Shown one piece after another: positions 1 to 13,367 of a stretch of DNA of 64,000 nt (the stretch's first letter is position 1; every line of letters begins with the position of its first letter). Below the pieces are notes generated by a model that did no database searches, had not been told where the DNA came from, and worked only from the letters and a program-made list of their open reading frames with translations. The stretch comes from Daucus carota subsp. sativus (Eukaryota > Streptophyta > Magnoliopsida > Apiales > Apiaceae). The stretch is taken from positions 26,090,558-26,154,557 of the forward strand of contig NC_030388.2 in NCBI RefSeq assembly GCF_001625215.2, given 5' to 3'. The position numbers and the translations under genes were made by a program.

Positions 1-170
1 AAAAATATTTTTACCATCGAATGATTACAATGAAGGCACTCGATTAGTCATTACTAATATGCCAACATATTTCTGAATTACCAAGAGTAATTAATATGAT
101 TCACAAAAAAAAAAATTTAGCATTGCCTTGCAAATTTAAAAAGTAACCACCTCATACAAATCACACGATT

Positions 171-197
171 GGGGGGGGGGGGGGGGGGGGGGGGGGG
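171..197. repeat. Poly-G tract (27 G) in XRCC4 intron 2
   Basis: An uninterrupted run of 27 G on the + strand, C on the XRCC4 coding strand, begins within about 20 bases of the exon 2 donor. It could form a G-quadruplex or i-motif, and it is also the kind of sequence that assemblies mis-size. Confidence 0.95.
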
Positions 198-213
198 TAA
201 AGCAAGTACTAAC

Positions 214-600
214 TCTTTTATGGCCATTGGCAGCATCATTGAACCCGTAAACCGACTCGGGATGCTGAAACCCCAAATAACGTTCAGCCAACTGAATATA
301 TTCAGAAACGGATTGATCCCACTGAAAAGCCCTATCCTTAACTTCCTCTTCTGATCCTACACACACACATAATAATCATAATTTCCTCTACACAAACATG
401 ATACATAAACATATACTCACATACACAAAAATGAAACTAATTTGTGGATAAAAAATATAAGTACCATTGCAAGACCAAGCATTAAGGCCATCAGTTATCA
501 AGAGTTCAAAGTGGGAATTGTACCAAGTGCCTTTTACAAAAACGGGTCCGGAGTCGGGTCCGATATCCAGTTTTAAGCACGTGTGTCTGCTTGCTTCCAT
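214..600 (-). CDS. XRCC4: XRCC4, DNA ligase IV cofactor (5' two exons only, partial)
   Basis: Exon 1 is 600-465, from the ATG at 600 to an AATG|GTAC donor. Exon 2 is 356 to about 214. The joined protein begins MEASRHTCLKLD and contains KGTWYNSHFELLITDGLNAW, then SEEEVKDRAFQWDQSVSEYI and LAERYLGFQHPESVYGF. This matches my memory of the plant XRCC4 N-terminal head domain. XRCC4 binds and stabilises DNA ligase IV in nuclear non-homologous end joining. The exon 2 donor is either AGA|GTTAGT (end 214) or a GT four to six bases further on. The coiled coil and C-terminus lie beyond the left edge. Intron 2 starts with an extreme poly-C run on the coding strand. A TATAAATA box lies about 90 bp upstream of the ATG. 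The family is fairly secure; the exon 2 end is approximate. Confidence 0.85.
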
Positions 601-689
601 TGTTGCACGCCTTTTGTTCGACGTTATGTCTCAGTAAAAGAGATAGACAAGAGTTCCTACATTTAAATTCAAGTGGCTTGCAAAGCTGT

Positions 690-697
690 TATTTATA
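690..697 (-). promoter_or_regulatory. Candidate TATA box of XRCC4
   Basis: TATAAATA on the minus strand, about 90 bp upstream of the XRCC4 start codon. This allows a leader of roughly 60 nt. Position and match support it, but no transcript start is known. From here to about 1576 (some 880 bases) I see only AT-rich spacer and no gene. Confidence 0.5.
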
Positions 698-1576
698 GAC
701 ACTGTTTGGTTTTGTCAAGGTTGACAAAGTGGAGTGGTGTGGTGTGTTCAATAAGCTTTTGGTTCTTCTGTGTGTGTATTTTTACGGTTTTATAAAACTA
801 GTGTCAAAATATCTTACTTCACCAATTCATCTTATTAAAAACTCATTTTAAATCATTATAAATTAAAAATATAAGTATCATTTTATCCACGTCTTTATTC
901 ATACATCTTATCTAATTATTTATTAAAAATTAATCATTTGTCTTTTATTATAAAATCACTTCGAGTATTTTCATAATTATCTCTGAGATTTATAAAAATA
1001 ATTCGGGAATTTTTAAAATAACATAATTACGGTGATCACATAAATATATATACACACACCTGTATATATTTTTAACTACATAGCTAGGGGGAAATCGGAT
1101 CGGGAATCGGAGATAGGTTTGAAGAAATGTGAGGAGTTGTACCCAACCCGATTCGAATCGTCCCCGTTTCTGACCCATGCCCGAAAAAATCTCTAAATCC
1201 CCGCATTATCTCTGTCTTTTTTTTTGACTTTAAATCAATTTGTGATTTGTTACACAAACGACTTTCATTTTAAATTTACAACCAACTTTAAACTCCTAAT
1301 TTAAAGCCTAGGCAACCAGACTCTAGAACTTGTGAGTTTTGAATCAATGAAAGTCAAAAAGTGTATATATATAACCGCAAAAGTGGAAAAACTAAGAGTC
1401 ATAATATACATATATAATATATTTTACATTTTATACTTTACAAATAGATGAATCATGGGTGTTTTTAGTGTGTCTGTGGACACATCAATAACTACTCTTT
1501 GTTTATATGAAGATTTTGGTTACTTAAATGAAAATTTTTGATTACAGAAATTTTTATACATATAGAAAACGTATTA

Positions 1577-2065
1577 TCTACTTCTATATATTAAAAGAGA
1601 ACAAGGGGCAAAAAGAGCCAATAAAATGGCTGTGAAATGACTAACATATCCTTATTCAACAAAAAATAACAAAAATGCCACCATTTTATCATAAATGCAA
1701 AAATTGATTAATTTTATTGAAGTGAGCATTCAAACCTCTATCCTCGAGAATTTAATGCAAGATCATAACTTAATAAATCAGTAAATCTTTTAGGATGCTT
1801 TTGATTTTATTATAACTTTTAAATAATATTACGGTTATCCAACTTTCATATATTAAAAGAGGACTATGGGTAAACGTAACCTATAGAAAATTATTGTTAT
1901 ATCTTTATTTAACAAAAAAATAATAAATATGATAATATTTTATGATTATTGTTAAAAATAGATTAAATATTATTGTTATGGGATTGTTAAAATCAGACAA
2001 CACTCTCATAATATATATTGTATTTATATTAATTATTATTATTATTGAATAATATAATTTGATGT

Positions 2066-2104
<39 letters not shown>

Positions 2105-3411
2105 GTTTTGTTACGTAAATGCACATTATTTATCATATCATAATTTTATTTGTTGTAAGAATTTTCAAATAATATAAATTAGTTTAATTTTTATTATGAC
2201 ATTACATATAAATAATAGATGTAAATTCAATTGTGAAGTTAAGTTTGTTATTTTTGTTATTAGACTTATGTTGTTTGAGTTTAAGTTTTATGCGAAATGA
2301 GTCAAGTTTGAATCACTTGTGAACACCTCAAACAATTTCAATATTTTATTTTATTTTTTTAGTTTTGGTTCGTCTAGAATTTTGATTTAACATTATTAAT
2401 TTAAAAAAACTTATTAAATGAATTCCAATATAATATTACCCAATATCGCAAGGAAAAAGTGTACAAGAAAAATATAAAAACATATAATAAAAATTATTTA
2501 TTTTTATCTATAAACAACTCGAGTACGAGTTTAAAGGTTGAGTTTGAATTTACACAATAATAAAACTCTACTCAAATTCCTTAACGAACAGTTTTTGTTG
2601 TTTGAACTCGACAATGAACCGAGTCGAGTCGAGTTCCTGACAAACATTTGTGTTTGTTTACGGTCCTAATTTCATTCTTCTTCTTCTTCTTTTTTTTCAA
2701 CTAAAAAGTCTAAAATCTTCAAACATAGGAAAATGAAAGATGTCATTTCGATATTGGTCAAAAGTTAGGGACAAGACATGTACGATTACCTTCATAACAC
2801 AGAATATAAAAATTGTCCCTAAGAGCACAATTTTTTTTTTCATGAATAGGATGTAGATATTAAAGAGAACGTGATCAGCGTAGAAGCATCGGTAAAAAGC
2901 CTATTATCGATACTAGAAATATCCTTCTTCAAAGATCGCAAGAACGTCTTTAAAAGAGTGTATGAATATATCTTAACGTGCATGATGAAATATGTCACTT
3001 ATATGATTTTAAAATGTCCACTCAACTTGGAAGAGAATTTGATTATTATTCGATTATAAAAACTTTATGTTCATTTTCAATCTAAAATTAATAAATAGTC
3101 CGACCACTTGAATAAAAAGAGCATAAGTGGATGTAATATATGATATTGAATATAAGTTTAATTTTCTCATGTCGAACACCATCAAGCTTTTTTTGTCTAA
3201 CCGATATATAAATTTTGTCAATAATTTCACATCTGGCATCATTTACATTTTTCAAGTACAAAAATATATTAAAAAAAATAGATGAATTAATAAATATATA
3301 TTTCAAAAATAAAAAAGTATCAAAATTTAAATTTGTTAAATATATTAAATAACAAATTTAGAATGTGATTTTAAATCAGAGACCCGTGCCTTGCACGGGT
3401 TTCTACGCTAG
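1577..3411 (+). mobile_element. Non-autonomous Helitron upstream of UAH
   Basis: The 5' end reads TCTACTTCTATATATTAAAA. The 3' end has a GC-rich hairpin, ACCCGTGC-CTT-GCACGGGT, at about 3382-3400, then TTCTACG and a terminal CTAG. The flanks are A (1576) and T (3412), the A^T target expected for Helitrons. There are no terminal inverted repeats or target duplication. No Rep/helicase coding is seen, so it is non-autonomous. A second similar 5' end (TCATATATTAAAAGAGGAC) lies at about 1846, suggesting a nested or chimeric structure, so the 5' limit is less sure than the 3' limit. It ends about 340 bp before the UAH ATG. Confidence 0.7.
2069..2098. repeat. (TA)n microsatellite
   Basis: Uninterrupted TA dinucleotide run of about 30 bp inside the Helitron at 1577-3411. 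Confidence 0.95.
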
Positions 3412-3752
3412 TTACTAATTAAATCTGAACCAATAAAAATTTGTAACCTGAAAAAAAAAGAGGATGATTGTCTACTCATTTTATTAACTGTTGTGACAAA
3501 GGAATCTTTTTATATCACACCAATTCACATAACTGGAAACAACCGAGATTTGTTTATTAAGCAAAGATTCGTCGTTTATTACGACACTATCCGCATCACA
3601 AGTTCATAACCCACCTGCTCCATAATTTACCGTTCCACTCATACTCTCATGTGTACTCCACTGCAGTACTTTGTACTTATAAACTCATTTTCACATATAC
3701 ACATCTCTCCGTGCAATCAAACACCCCACAAGCACAAATCACAAACACAAAA

Positions 3753-6700
3753 ATGGGTTTCAAGCTTTCATCTTTTCTTGCAACCCTTTTGTTCATATGT
3801 TTTATTAACTATGATACAGTTTTGTCTAACAAATTTGAGCAAGACCCAGTTACAAAAACTATGCATGACTTCTCTGGGTTCCCAATTCAAGAAACCCACC
3901 TGCCCAATTCACTTTCTTTGCTATCTGTTGATTCCCAGACTTTGCAAAAACAGGTTGTTTTCTAATCTTCAAGATTTTTTTATTTCATATATATTGTGGA
4001 AATTTTTGAAGATAATAAGGGATATATCTCATAAGAATATGATTGTTTGAATATGAATAATGCTAAGCATTTGATTTGTGTTACGTTTCCCTTAGTATCC
4101 CCCTGTTATATCACTTTTGTTGCACTTATTCAGAATTATTTGCCTGCCTTGCATAGATTGATGAGCTTTCGACTTTTTCGGATTCACCCGCCCCATCTGT
4201 AACAAGGATTTTATACAGTGATATGGATGTATTGGCTAGAAGGTAAGCAGTGATAGATTCTGTCTTTTTATTTGTCGATGATTCGTACAATGCATTGATG
4301 TATATGGGAAGTATATATATTTTATCTCTGAAATGCGTTTTTATGAATGAAATGATACAATTCATATATTCATTTCAGCTATCTTTCCAAATATTTTAAT
4401 GTTGTTGACTTTGGTCCTGTGAACTATAAAGCAGGAACCATATGTAAGGCGCTTAACGAATAACATATAAGATGTGGTTTGATAGTTAACTAGCCAAGTT
4501 AGCAGGCTACAGGCTACAATCATATTTATTCTTGAAGATCATTATTAAGTAGTTGTCAGTCCGTCAGTTAACTATCTGCATCCTCTGTTCATTTGTTATA
4601 AATCCAAAGTGTAAATTTTACCCTTACATGGTATGGTTCATTTAAACTTGCAGGTATGTTAAAAATTTAATGGGACTTGCTGGTCTCTCTGTCAGAGAAG
4701 ATGCTGTGGGAAATATCTTTGGTCGGTGGTATGTACGTGTCGTAAAAGTTCTATATCATAGTTATGGTTTTTAGGGTTCTATATCATAGTTATGCCTGGA
4801 ATTGTATTTGATTGAGCCTAAAGCATGTACCTGTTGGCGCAATGCCGAAGTCCCAATTGGTCTTAATCATACTCATACTATCTGCTGCAAATAACACAGA
4901 CCATGATACCATGCTTAATCAGCGATCTCAATAAGTTGCACGCCAACAGTTTCTAGATCTTATAGGTGTAAATCATAGTCTCTCAAGTCATTATTTATAT
5001 TTAGCTTTAAACTTTCTGGAATCATAACAAATCAGTCGGAGGCTTTACATGATATGATTTTTCTTTTACACTGCTTTGTACTCTTGATCCAGGGAAGGCT
5101 ATGAACCAGAGATTGGTGCTGTTGCAACTGGTTCTCACATAGATGCTATTCCATACTCTGGAAAATATGATGGGGTTGTTGGTGTATTGGGTGCTATAGA
5201 AGCCATTAATGTACTGAAGAGGTGTGCTGATACTACTATGCAGTTCATATAAGCTATACTATAGTTTATAAAACACACACACACACAGCATAGTATCTTC
5301 ATATATGATAGTTTTGTGCCAAAATGAGTCATTTTCTCATGTCCATCGGAAAGTGTTTCAGTAGATTGAGGACCTAAAGTGATGGAATGGCAATAAATGA
5401 TATGATTGGTAAGGATTACAGTAGACATGCTATATTTGGTTGATGGTTCTATGTAAAAAGACTCACCATTCTCTCCTCAGTTGACGTAATCTATATAGAT
5501 GGCATATATTATCCCCTAAATGTGAAATTGCATGCTTCCTCTAGATGATTTAGGTATTATAAATGCAAAACTATACTGATATCTATATCCGATGCCAACT
5601 TGATTTTGCCTTCATTTGACCAATTGAAAAAACTTAGTTCCAAGAAGCTGCAAGTTTTACATCGATATATGGCACTATTAACAGTATGTAGATATTCTTA
5701 TGCCATATCCTTTTCTGCAGCTAATTTCTATCTACACCTTTTCAATATGTACAGGTCTGGCTTTAAACCTAAAAAGTCATTGGAGGTGATCATGTTCACC
5801 TCTGAAGAACCAACAAGGTTTGGGATCAGCTGCTTGGGAAGGTATGGACCATTATTAATTCTGATTTCTGTTTATTGGTAACTGTTTAACCTTTTCATTT
5901 TGTCTTTAATATCTTGTTTGTTTCTTGCCAAGTATATTTTATGTGAATACATGCTTTTCTGGTGGCGTTTATCATATTTTGTTTGTAATGTGCAGCCGCT
6001 TACTAGCAGGGAGTGAGGAGCTTGCTAAAGCGCTGAGGAATACGGTTGATAATCAAAATACTTCATTTTTTGATGCAGCAAGCTTTGCTGGTTATGAAAA
6101 GGATGAAGAGAAGCTATCAAGTGTATTTCTAGATAAGGGAATTTATTCAGCATTTATTGAGCTGCACATAGAGCAAGGCCCTATACTGGAAAAAGAAGGT
6201 TAAATTCTATTTTAATAATCATGTTATGGTCCACAAATTCTGTTTACCAACCAACATACTCTTATTTTTTTGGTCAGGTATTTCAATTGGTGTTGTGACG
6301 GCCATTGCGGCTCCTGCAAGCATCAAAGTGGATTTTGAAGGCAATGGAGGTCATGCAGGTGCCGTCTTAATGCCAGATAGGTAAGTATATCAGGGGATAC
6401 TAGTTGCCTGGCCTTGGCCACACTCTAAATTATATATCTATTCTGATCTCAAAGATGAAAAAAGATAACCATGAAATACTTTTGACTTTTTGAGGTATCA
6501 TTTTTTTTTTTTGCATATTCAAATATATTAATATCGACTAGATTTCTGAACACAGCAGTACATATTTTATTTTTGTCATTTATATTTCACCAGTATCGTA
6601 TCTATATTAGGCGATGTCTTATATCTGCCTGGAGTATATATCCTGCTTATTTGGCTTTCAATAGTTTCAGAGTAATCTGTAATTCTGTCAAAAACTATAA

Positions 6701-9333
6701 TTTTTCCTTTCTTGTTTTTATTTTATTTACTATTATTATGGTGTAGCACTGCTTTGATTATGCCTATACACCTTAGTCCTTGCGTAAATAGTTGAAGCAG
6801 AAATGATGCAGGACTGGCTGCTGCGGAACTGGCATTAGCTGTGGAGAAACATGTACTGGAATCTGGATCAGTTGACACTGTTGGCACCATTGGTTAGGTT
6901 TTTCTTTGATCTTATATATGCACCTATATATGCCATATCCAAAACACAAAAATGTACCATCAGTCATGCTAGAGCTTTGGGTGTCTAAAGAAATCACAAA
7001 TCTACCATATCAGCACTAGCTTTAAACATTCTTGTAAAACTGGCCTTTGTTTAGTCAGATGACACAGTATCTATTTGTGTCCACCTAAGCAAGTGGTCAC
7101 TTTCTATCTGGTGTTGACACTATATTTCTCAGTTTAAAATGGTGTATGTTTCTCAAGGTATCATGGACCTGCATCCCAGAGCCATCAATAGCATTCCAAG
7201 TAAAGCACACCTGGAAATAGGTATGTCTCACAGGTGATATATCTGCAATTTTTACTTTTTTCAAACTAAAGCTGAAAAACTGCTGCCAACACAGGCTAGT
7301 TCTATTTTTTTTCTTATGTTTGTCTTGTGTTTACAAGCTTGTGGTGATATATTACCTACACTGATATTGCACTGTATCTTTTGGAAGCTAACACTAACCA
7401 ACTATATTTTTATATATTAAACAAAATTTTCTCACGTCTTGTGCATTGCAAATGGTTCTTACATCTCGTGCATTGCAAATGGTTCTTACATCTCGTGCAT
7501 TACAGATACACGGGACATTGAAGAAAGCAGAAGAAATATTGTAATTGAGAAAATTCATCAATCGGCTATGGCCATATCAAAAAAGCGTGGTGTCAAACTT
7601 TCAGAATTTCAAATTGTCAACCAAGATCCTCCTGCCCTTTCTGACAGTTCAGTAATTAAGGCAATGGAATTAGCAGCATCAGAGCTAAATCTGACATACA
7701 AAAAAATGATCAGCAGAGCTTATCATGATTCATTGTTTATGGCCAGGTAAGTTAAGTGGCAACCAAACTTCAATCCTAGATACTTTAGACCTTCATACTT
7801 CACAGCAACTGCCCTAACTATTAATATGTTAATGAGAAACAATAGTTTGGCCTTACTGTTATTGTTTTCACTTCAAAATTTTTTGCAGTGTCGAGATTAG
7901 TCTGTGAAAGCATAAGGGTTTCTAATTAATGGTTTTCTCTTATTAGAAAATCAATACAGTATCAAGATCTTAGACCAGAATGATCATTGGATGAGAGGAC
8001 ACATTAGAAATATCTGGGAATACAAACACCATTTATTGAAACTGCATTGCCATTATTAAATTTATAGTTATTCTGCATAAGGGACCATTCAGGACTGGCC
8101 TAGCTTTAGGCCTTCAACTCTATCACAAAACATGTTTCATTGTTTATATTATTTTTATTAGCATTCTCCTTAAGTTTAGAATCTAGATGGAAACAATAGA
8201 ACCAGCTGTAATTGTCATTGGCTTTTTCAACAAATCAGGTTGTTTGTAGACTTGGTATTAAGAATTTGTGTTATTGTGTATGTATATGAAAATTTGATAG
8301 TTGTGTATGCCATGAAAGCCTGTGAGAAGCTATCATTATGCGGGACTTTAGAAAATACTACTCCACATGCATTTCAATGAATAGTTGATGTTAATGTGAT
8401 GAATATAAATCTAGATGCAGCTAAGATTAGGTATGGAACTTCTCATATAGCATCATAATCGGAAAATAAAGTGTGTGCAATGATAAAAATGAGGTGTAGG
8501 TATTAAGATCATAGAACTTACATCTAAGACGACTTATATTTGTTCCCCTAAAATTGTATATTATCCTTGGAATGCACTGTTGTCTCTTGTAAAAAGCTTC
8601 TGTCTTGAGAGATTATGTTAGATGTAATGATGTATTATTATAGCATAATGAAAGCTCGAGCCTGTAATCTACAAAATCTTCAAATTCAATTAGTTAATGG
8701 TTTGAAGAATTACTTCACATTATCACCAACATATTATCAATTTATGTTACTCATAAGTCATAACTAGCGAAATAGAATTGTGCTATTAATTCTCTTGTTA
8801 TTCGAGGTTAATTAATGGTTTGTGGAGTTACTCCACATTAGCACCAATATATTATCATTTAATGTTGCTCATCGCCAGCAAAGTAGAATTGTGTTATCCT
8901 TACTTGAATAGTACATAATTGCACATGTTCAATGGTTGCAGAATATCTCCAATGGGAATGATTTTTATTCCATGCTACAAAGGTATGAACTTAATTTTTT
9001 CCTCCCCTAGTCTATATGCCAGTGGCATCATACTCTTGTTTATTTTTCTGATTAATCATGATAATTAATTTTGATTTTATAACTTTAAATTAAAGCGGAA
9101 AAACTATCGGCTCATACAATCACTGATAAGTCTAAAATCTGTAGCTACAAACCAAAGGCATCACTATATTTTATATTTGTTGTGACTTTACAAATGAACC
9201 ATGCTGTTATTTACAAGGAAGTATTAATTTTGCAGGTTATAGCCATAAACCTGAAGAATTTGCATCCCTTGATGATATGGCAAATGGGGTCAAGGTATTG
9301 GCATCGACCCTCGCCAAATTATCCTTACACTGA
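3753..9333 (+). CDS. UAH: Ureidoglycolate (amido)hydrolase, 472 aa, 12 exons
   Basis: Exons: 3753-3953, 4157-4242, 4654-4728, 5093-5221, 5755-5841, 5996-6198, 6278-6380, 6801-6892, 7158-7220, 7506-7746, 8942-8982, 9236-9333. All junctions are GT-AG and the joined frame is open to TGA. UAH releases ammonia and glyoxylate from ureidoglycolate, the last step of purine/ureide breakdown, in the ER. Residues 1-25 form a signal peptide (FLATLLFICFINYDTVLS). The M20 / hydantoinase-carbamoylase core shows TGSHIDAIPYSGKYDG (H136, D147), FTSEEPTRFGISCLGSRLL (E181/E182), ELHIEQGPILE (H250) and the C-terminal CYKGYSHKPEE. Collinearity with remembered Arabidopsis UAH (about 476 aa) is very high, and allantoate amidohydrolase fits less well. 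The ATG at 3753 gives the signal peptide; an in-frame ATG at 3651 would add 34 unlikely residues. Intron 10 is the longest (about 1.2 kb) and holds nothing recognisable. Confidence 0.97.
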
Positions 9334-9691
9334 TGACCACTTCCTTGACATCCCTCTACAACTGAAAACCTTCTCAAATGATCGGAATTCTGCTGTATTA
9401 AATTTATCTGGCATGTAATGATTATTAGTATATGATTTAGTTTATATAAACATAAAGAAACTGTCAGTTGTTACTGTAACCGGTGAAAATGGGATCTGGG
9501 GAGCTGGTATTAGCAGCACAAATAATTTCAAGTCCCCCTTAATTGATGTTCTCTTTGAATTCAAATACTACAGTATATCAGGTAGTAGAAAATAGTACCT
9601 TTTGATTTGCAGTTGTGTGGGGATCAAATTTATCAAAAGGATAATCTGCTGTCAGCCATACAGTTTTGATATCAACAACTGCATATTACTG

Positions 9692-10022
9692 GAGCCCGTT
9701 TGATTGAGTTTTGACTTATAACTTAACATGACTTAACATTATGACTTAACTGAAAGCTTAAAATGTTTGTTCGGGTAATTTTGACTTATTAATAATTAAT
9801 GGGTCATTAAAAAAAAATAACAATAATAACAAAAATGATTTATATGTAACTTATGTTTTAGGAGTATTTTTATTAAAAAAAAGTAAAAAAAAAGTAACTC
9901 AATGAAAAAATACATCAAACTTTACCTAATTTATAACTTTTAATCAACTTATTACTTATTATACAAACACATTATTTTTCAACTTAAAAGTCAAAAATAA
10001 CTTAAAACTCTTTCAACCCCAG
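9692..10022. mobile_element. Possible MITE downstream of UAH
   Basis: The left part reads GAGCCCGTTTGATTGAG then TTTTGACTTATAACTT. The right part reads GACTTTTAAG-like and AGTTATTTTTGACT-like sequence in inverse orientation, ending CTTTCAACCCCAG. The inverted symmetry is imperfect and no clear target duplication was found, so this is tentative. Confidence 0.35.
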
Positions 10023-10293
10023 ACTCTGTTGCTGAAAAGTATTCTTTCACGTAACAGTATTCTGTGATGAAAGTATGAAACACATAACATCAACACAACC
10101 GGAATCAATAAAACTATCTTGTGCCACTAATCAATTGCGACGTAACTTCTTTATGTCAGAAGGATTTTCTTCATTATGCTCCTGGTTGGACCTCATTCTC
10201 TAATTCCTTGGTATTGGATGTTCCTGATTGTTCAAGAGCTGCTGGCTGTGGCCTCGAAGCAAAATTATCCAAGAATCATAAGTTGAAAAATCA

Positions 10294-10476
10294 TTTGAAT
10301 CCAACTACATATGATAAGTCTCTTAGATAATCTTCAACTTTATCTGCAGCGGCTGCCACTTCTTTTGTGATCTTACAAAGCACGTAGCTTTGGTAGTCAG
10401 GAAGTAAAAATTCATGCATATGCCCCTCATCATCCGTCGATAAACACAAAATCCGGTTGCTAAAGTGAAGTGTCAA
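10294..10476 (-). pseudogene. NAC-domain fragment (C-terminal subdomain only)
   Basis: On the minus strand, after a good acceptor (CACTTCACTTTAG), the frame reads NRILCLSTDDEGHMHEF, then LLPDYQSYVLCKITKE. This resembles the end of the plant NAC DNA-binding domain, usually W-x-MHEYRL...YVLCRIxKK. A short acidic tail follows, then a stop. A second frame further left (stop near 10131) encodes a Gln/Ser/Glu-rich stretch like a NAC activation tail, implying a frame break. I could not find the N-terminal subdomains (LPPGFRFHPTDEE-type) in 10.5-11.9 kb. I read this as a broken NAC transcription-factor gene. From 10500 to 11880 I see otherwise only AT-rich spacer. Confidence 0.45.
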
Positions 10477-11884
10477 CGGAATTACCAACGAAATAAATTA
10501 TTAGTAAATGGTAATATCCTGGTAAACTGTTATCAACAAAAATATACTACCCGTCGAGAAATTTACAACTTATTTTAATTAGCAGATAAATCATTATCCA
10601 AATTAAATATCCATAGAAGTTAGATCATTATTCAACATCATATCATGTAACCCACTCATTTAAAAGTTTAGGATATTAGAAGAAGAGTTTATATGAAAAA
10701 CATATTATTTGGCATAAATAATTGATAAAATGATATTTATTATTATTCTAAAAATTAATTATTAACTGTTATGAAAATTAGTCCAAATGATACTAGATGT
10801 CTTCCTCTAACTTGCAGTTCCCCTAAAAAAGAATGAAGCCTTCCTTGCACTCCACTCTCCATGCTCAAGCTCAACCAACTCAGCAAATTCATTTTCAGTG
10901 GATTTATTAAGTTTTACATAGGACACTGAATAATTTAATGAATTTTCTTTTTTATTTTACAATTTCTTATAAGAGTGTGAATTCTTTGGATGGGTGTCGG
11001 TCATGGACCTATACGAGTCATCAATAAAATATAAAGTTACTTTTCAATAGCTAACAGGCTGTGCAAAAATAGAGCCAAGCCAACTCAAATTTTGAAAATG
11101 ATAACTTAGCCATTTGTAGTCAAAACGTGAGATGATAAAAAGGGGAACAGGTAGAAAAAGATTATAAGTGGGGGTTGGGATAATTAATTAGATGGTGTTG
11201 TGGCTTTATCGAAAGGGTTAAGTGGAGTCATCATATGAATCTGGCCCTGCATAATAATTGTGATTAGCCCATAATAGTTACTCTTTTAGCTGATATAATA
11301 CCAACATTTTGACAAATCATCTGCTTAAGAAGATAATTTGTCAATTCTAGGCTTAATTTAGTAGTAAATAAATTTGTAATTATTTAAGTGGAGATTTTGT
11401 ACCAAATCTGTTTTTCAAAATGACGTGAAGTGTTAGAAATATAAGCATAAGATCCATAAATTAGCATCCTCTAACACTTTGAGATTTTAGATGGAATGAT
11501 TCTCTATATGATATCAGAACTCAAGTTTGTGGGAGGTTTAAAATTTTAGATGGAGTGATTATCTGCATGAATACTTAACATTTTTAATTATTTATAAATG
11601 TAATTTAGATTTTCCAAGCAAAGAGCACGAATTGTCATATTATCGTTAAATCGAAAGATGACACAAAATTAATCGACTAGAACGCGAAATATAATCCGAA
11701 ATTTGAATATATTTTACTTCGAAAGGATATAACTGTCATTTTCTCATGCTTATGTTTCACCTAAAATGAAAAAAGCACTGAACACCCCTCAGCAAATTCA
11801 GAAAGATTCTGTTAAGTGTACTAAACGAGACTTTAATTTAAAACTTCTAAACGCCGTTACTGTACTTTAACCAGCATACCCCTG

Positions 11885-11894
11885 TATATAAATA
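11885..11894 (+). promoter_or_regulatory. TATA box of the WVD2-like gene
   Basis: TATATAAATA about 30 bp before a CA-rich leader (CAGACACACACAAGTTC). The leader runs to a donor TTT|GTAAGA at 11983/11984, which starts a 5'-UTR intron of about 1.37 kb ending at the acceptor GTAG 13354. The intron carries short duplicated phrases (TTGATGATCTTCATT at about 12099 and 12182). Confidence 0.7.
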
Positions 11895-13367
11895 TGTGTA
11901 TGTTCTGTAGCAGACACACACAAGTTCACACACTAGCTACAGCAAGAACTCAGATAGCCCACCAAAGATCAAAGCTTTAATTTGTAAGAAACCTCTCTAT
12001 TTTTCTTTACTTGCAATCTTTTTTTACTTCTTGATCTCTTTGTGCATGCTGTGATGTTCTTTTAATCTTTTTGGTTGATGAATAGATCTATGTAAATTGA
12101 TGATCTTCATTGTATATGGTGCTTCATTGTGTTCAAATATTTTTGTTTAAGTAAGGTGGTGCTTTAAAATTAATTGTTTAAATTGATGATCTTCATTTTA
12201 TATGGTGAATACTGGTAAGTGAAAGAATTGGAGCTTTAAATTTTATATGGTGAATGCTGGAGTGGTGGGTTTTGATTGTTTTGCAATAAGACACAAGATA
12301 TGAAATTGGGTGGATTTTAGTTGTCAGACTTGTATATTTAATAATATTTAAATCTGTGAGAATATTTGGCATATCATTCTCTTTTGCTTCATGTTCATTC
12401 TGAGAATATTTTGTGTTCTGTTTATTCACCTTTTTAAGTTATATTGTGTGTCAGTATCTAAATTAAAAGTTTTGTTTAAATTGCAATGACAACAAAATGA
12501 CTGTAATCGTTGGTATAATATGGCTTCCGAAAATGGTTTTTTGTGCTAAGAATGGACTTGCACTCCGATGTTAGTTGCATTTTGCCACTAAATAATTCCA
12601 AATTTTACTAAATTTTTGTATATCTCTCCCAATTTTCATTTCTAGTGCATCAACTTAAATTTCATTTAAGGTTGATTGGTGATGTGCTAGGATGCATAAT
12701 CCAACCTTGGTTGCAATTTTGGAACGAAGTGCGCATTTATGTGTATTTGTATGTAGATATGCGACTTCTTTGGAGTTGTGGTTTTCTGAACTTCTTAAAA
12801 GTACAGAATGCAACCAAGTTAGTCATTGCATTGGACTTGCTCTTAGCAAATGTGGGTGTGTGATCACATTTGAAATAAAATTTTGTACTAATCCAGTTAT
12901 TCATGTATGTTGGGAGGTATTGTGTATACGTGTGTGCGCGCCTGTGAGCAAATAGCTATCTATTATGATGTTCATTGGATTCGGACCAAGTAATGTCTAC
13001 CCACCTTGCTTTTCTTTAGTTGTAACTTGTTTGTTGCTTTACTGGCTTCTTACTTGGCTTGATATTTAATAATTCTTCTTATCTGTTTTTTCAATAATTT
13101 ATTCGGAAGACTTTTTTATATTTTAAACATCTTCTATTTTCTGTCTTGTTAATTTTACATATTCAGGTGTTTTTGGTCTGTGTTTTCATCTACTAGTGTG
13201 TTTAGAACTCATCAGAATTCAATGTATTTTAGTTGATAACATAACAGAGGAAACTGATTTCCTGGATTTTTTGGCACATGTAGCATATTTTGATTCTCAT
13301 GCCTGTTAAAAATTTAGTCTTTTAATACAAATTTATTTTTGCTTGTTTATGTAGTTGTAATCTTTTG

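Noticed and set aside
12645-12955. Frames of 72-87 codons upstream of the WVD2-like ATG
   Set aside because: They lie within the 5'-UTR intron and lack any similarity or splice signals.
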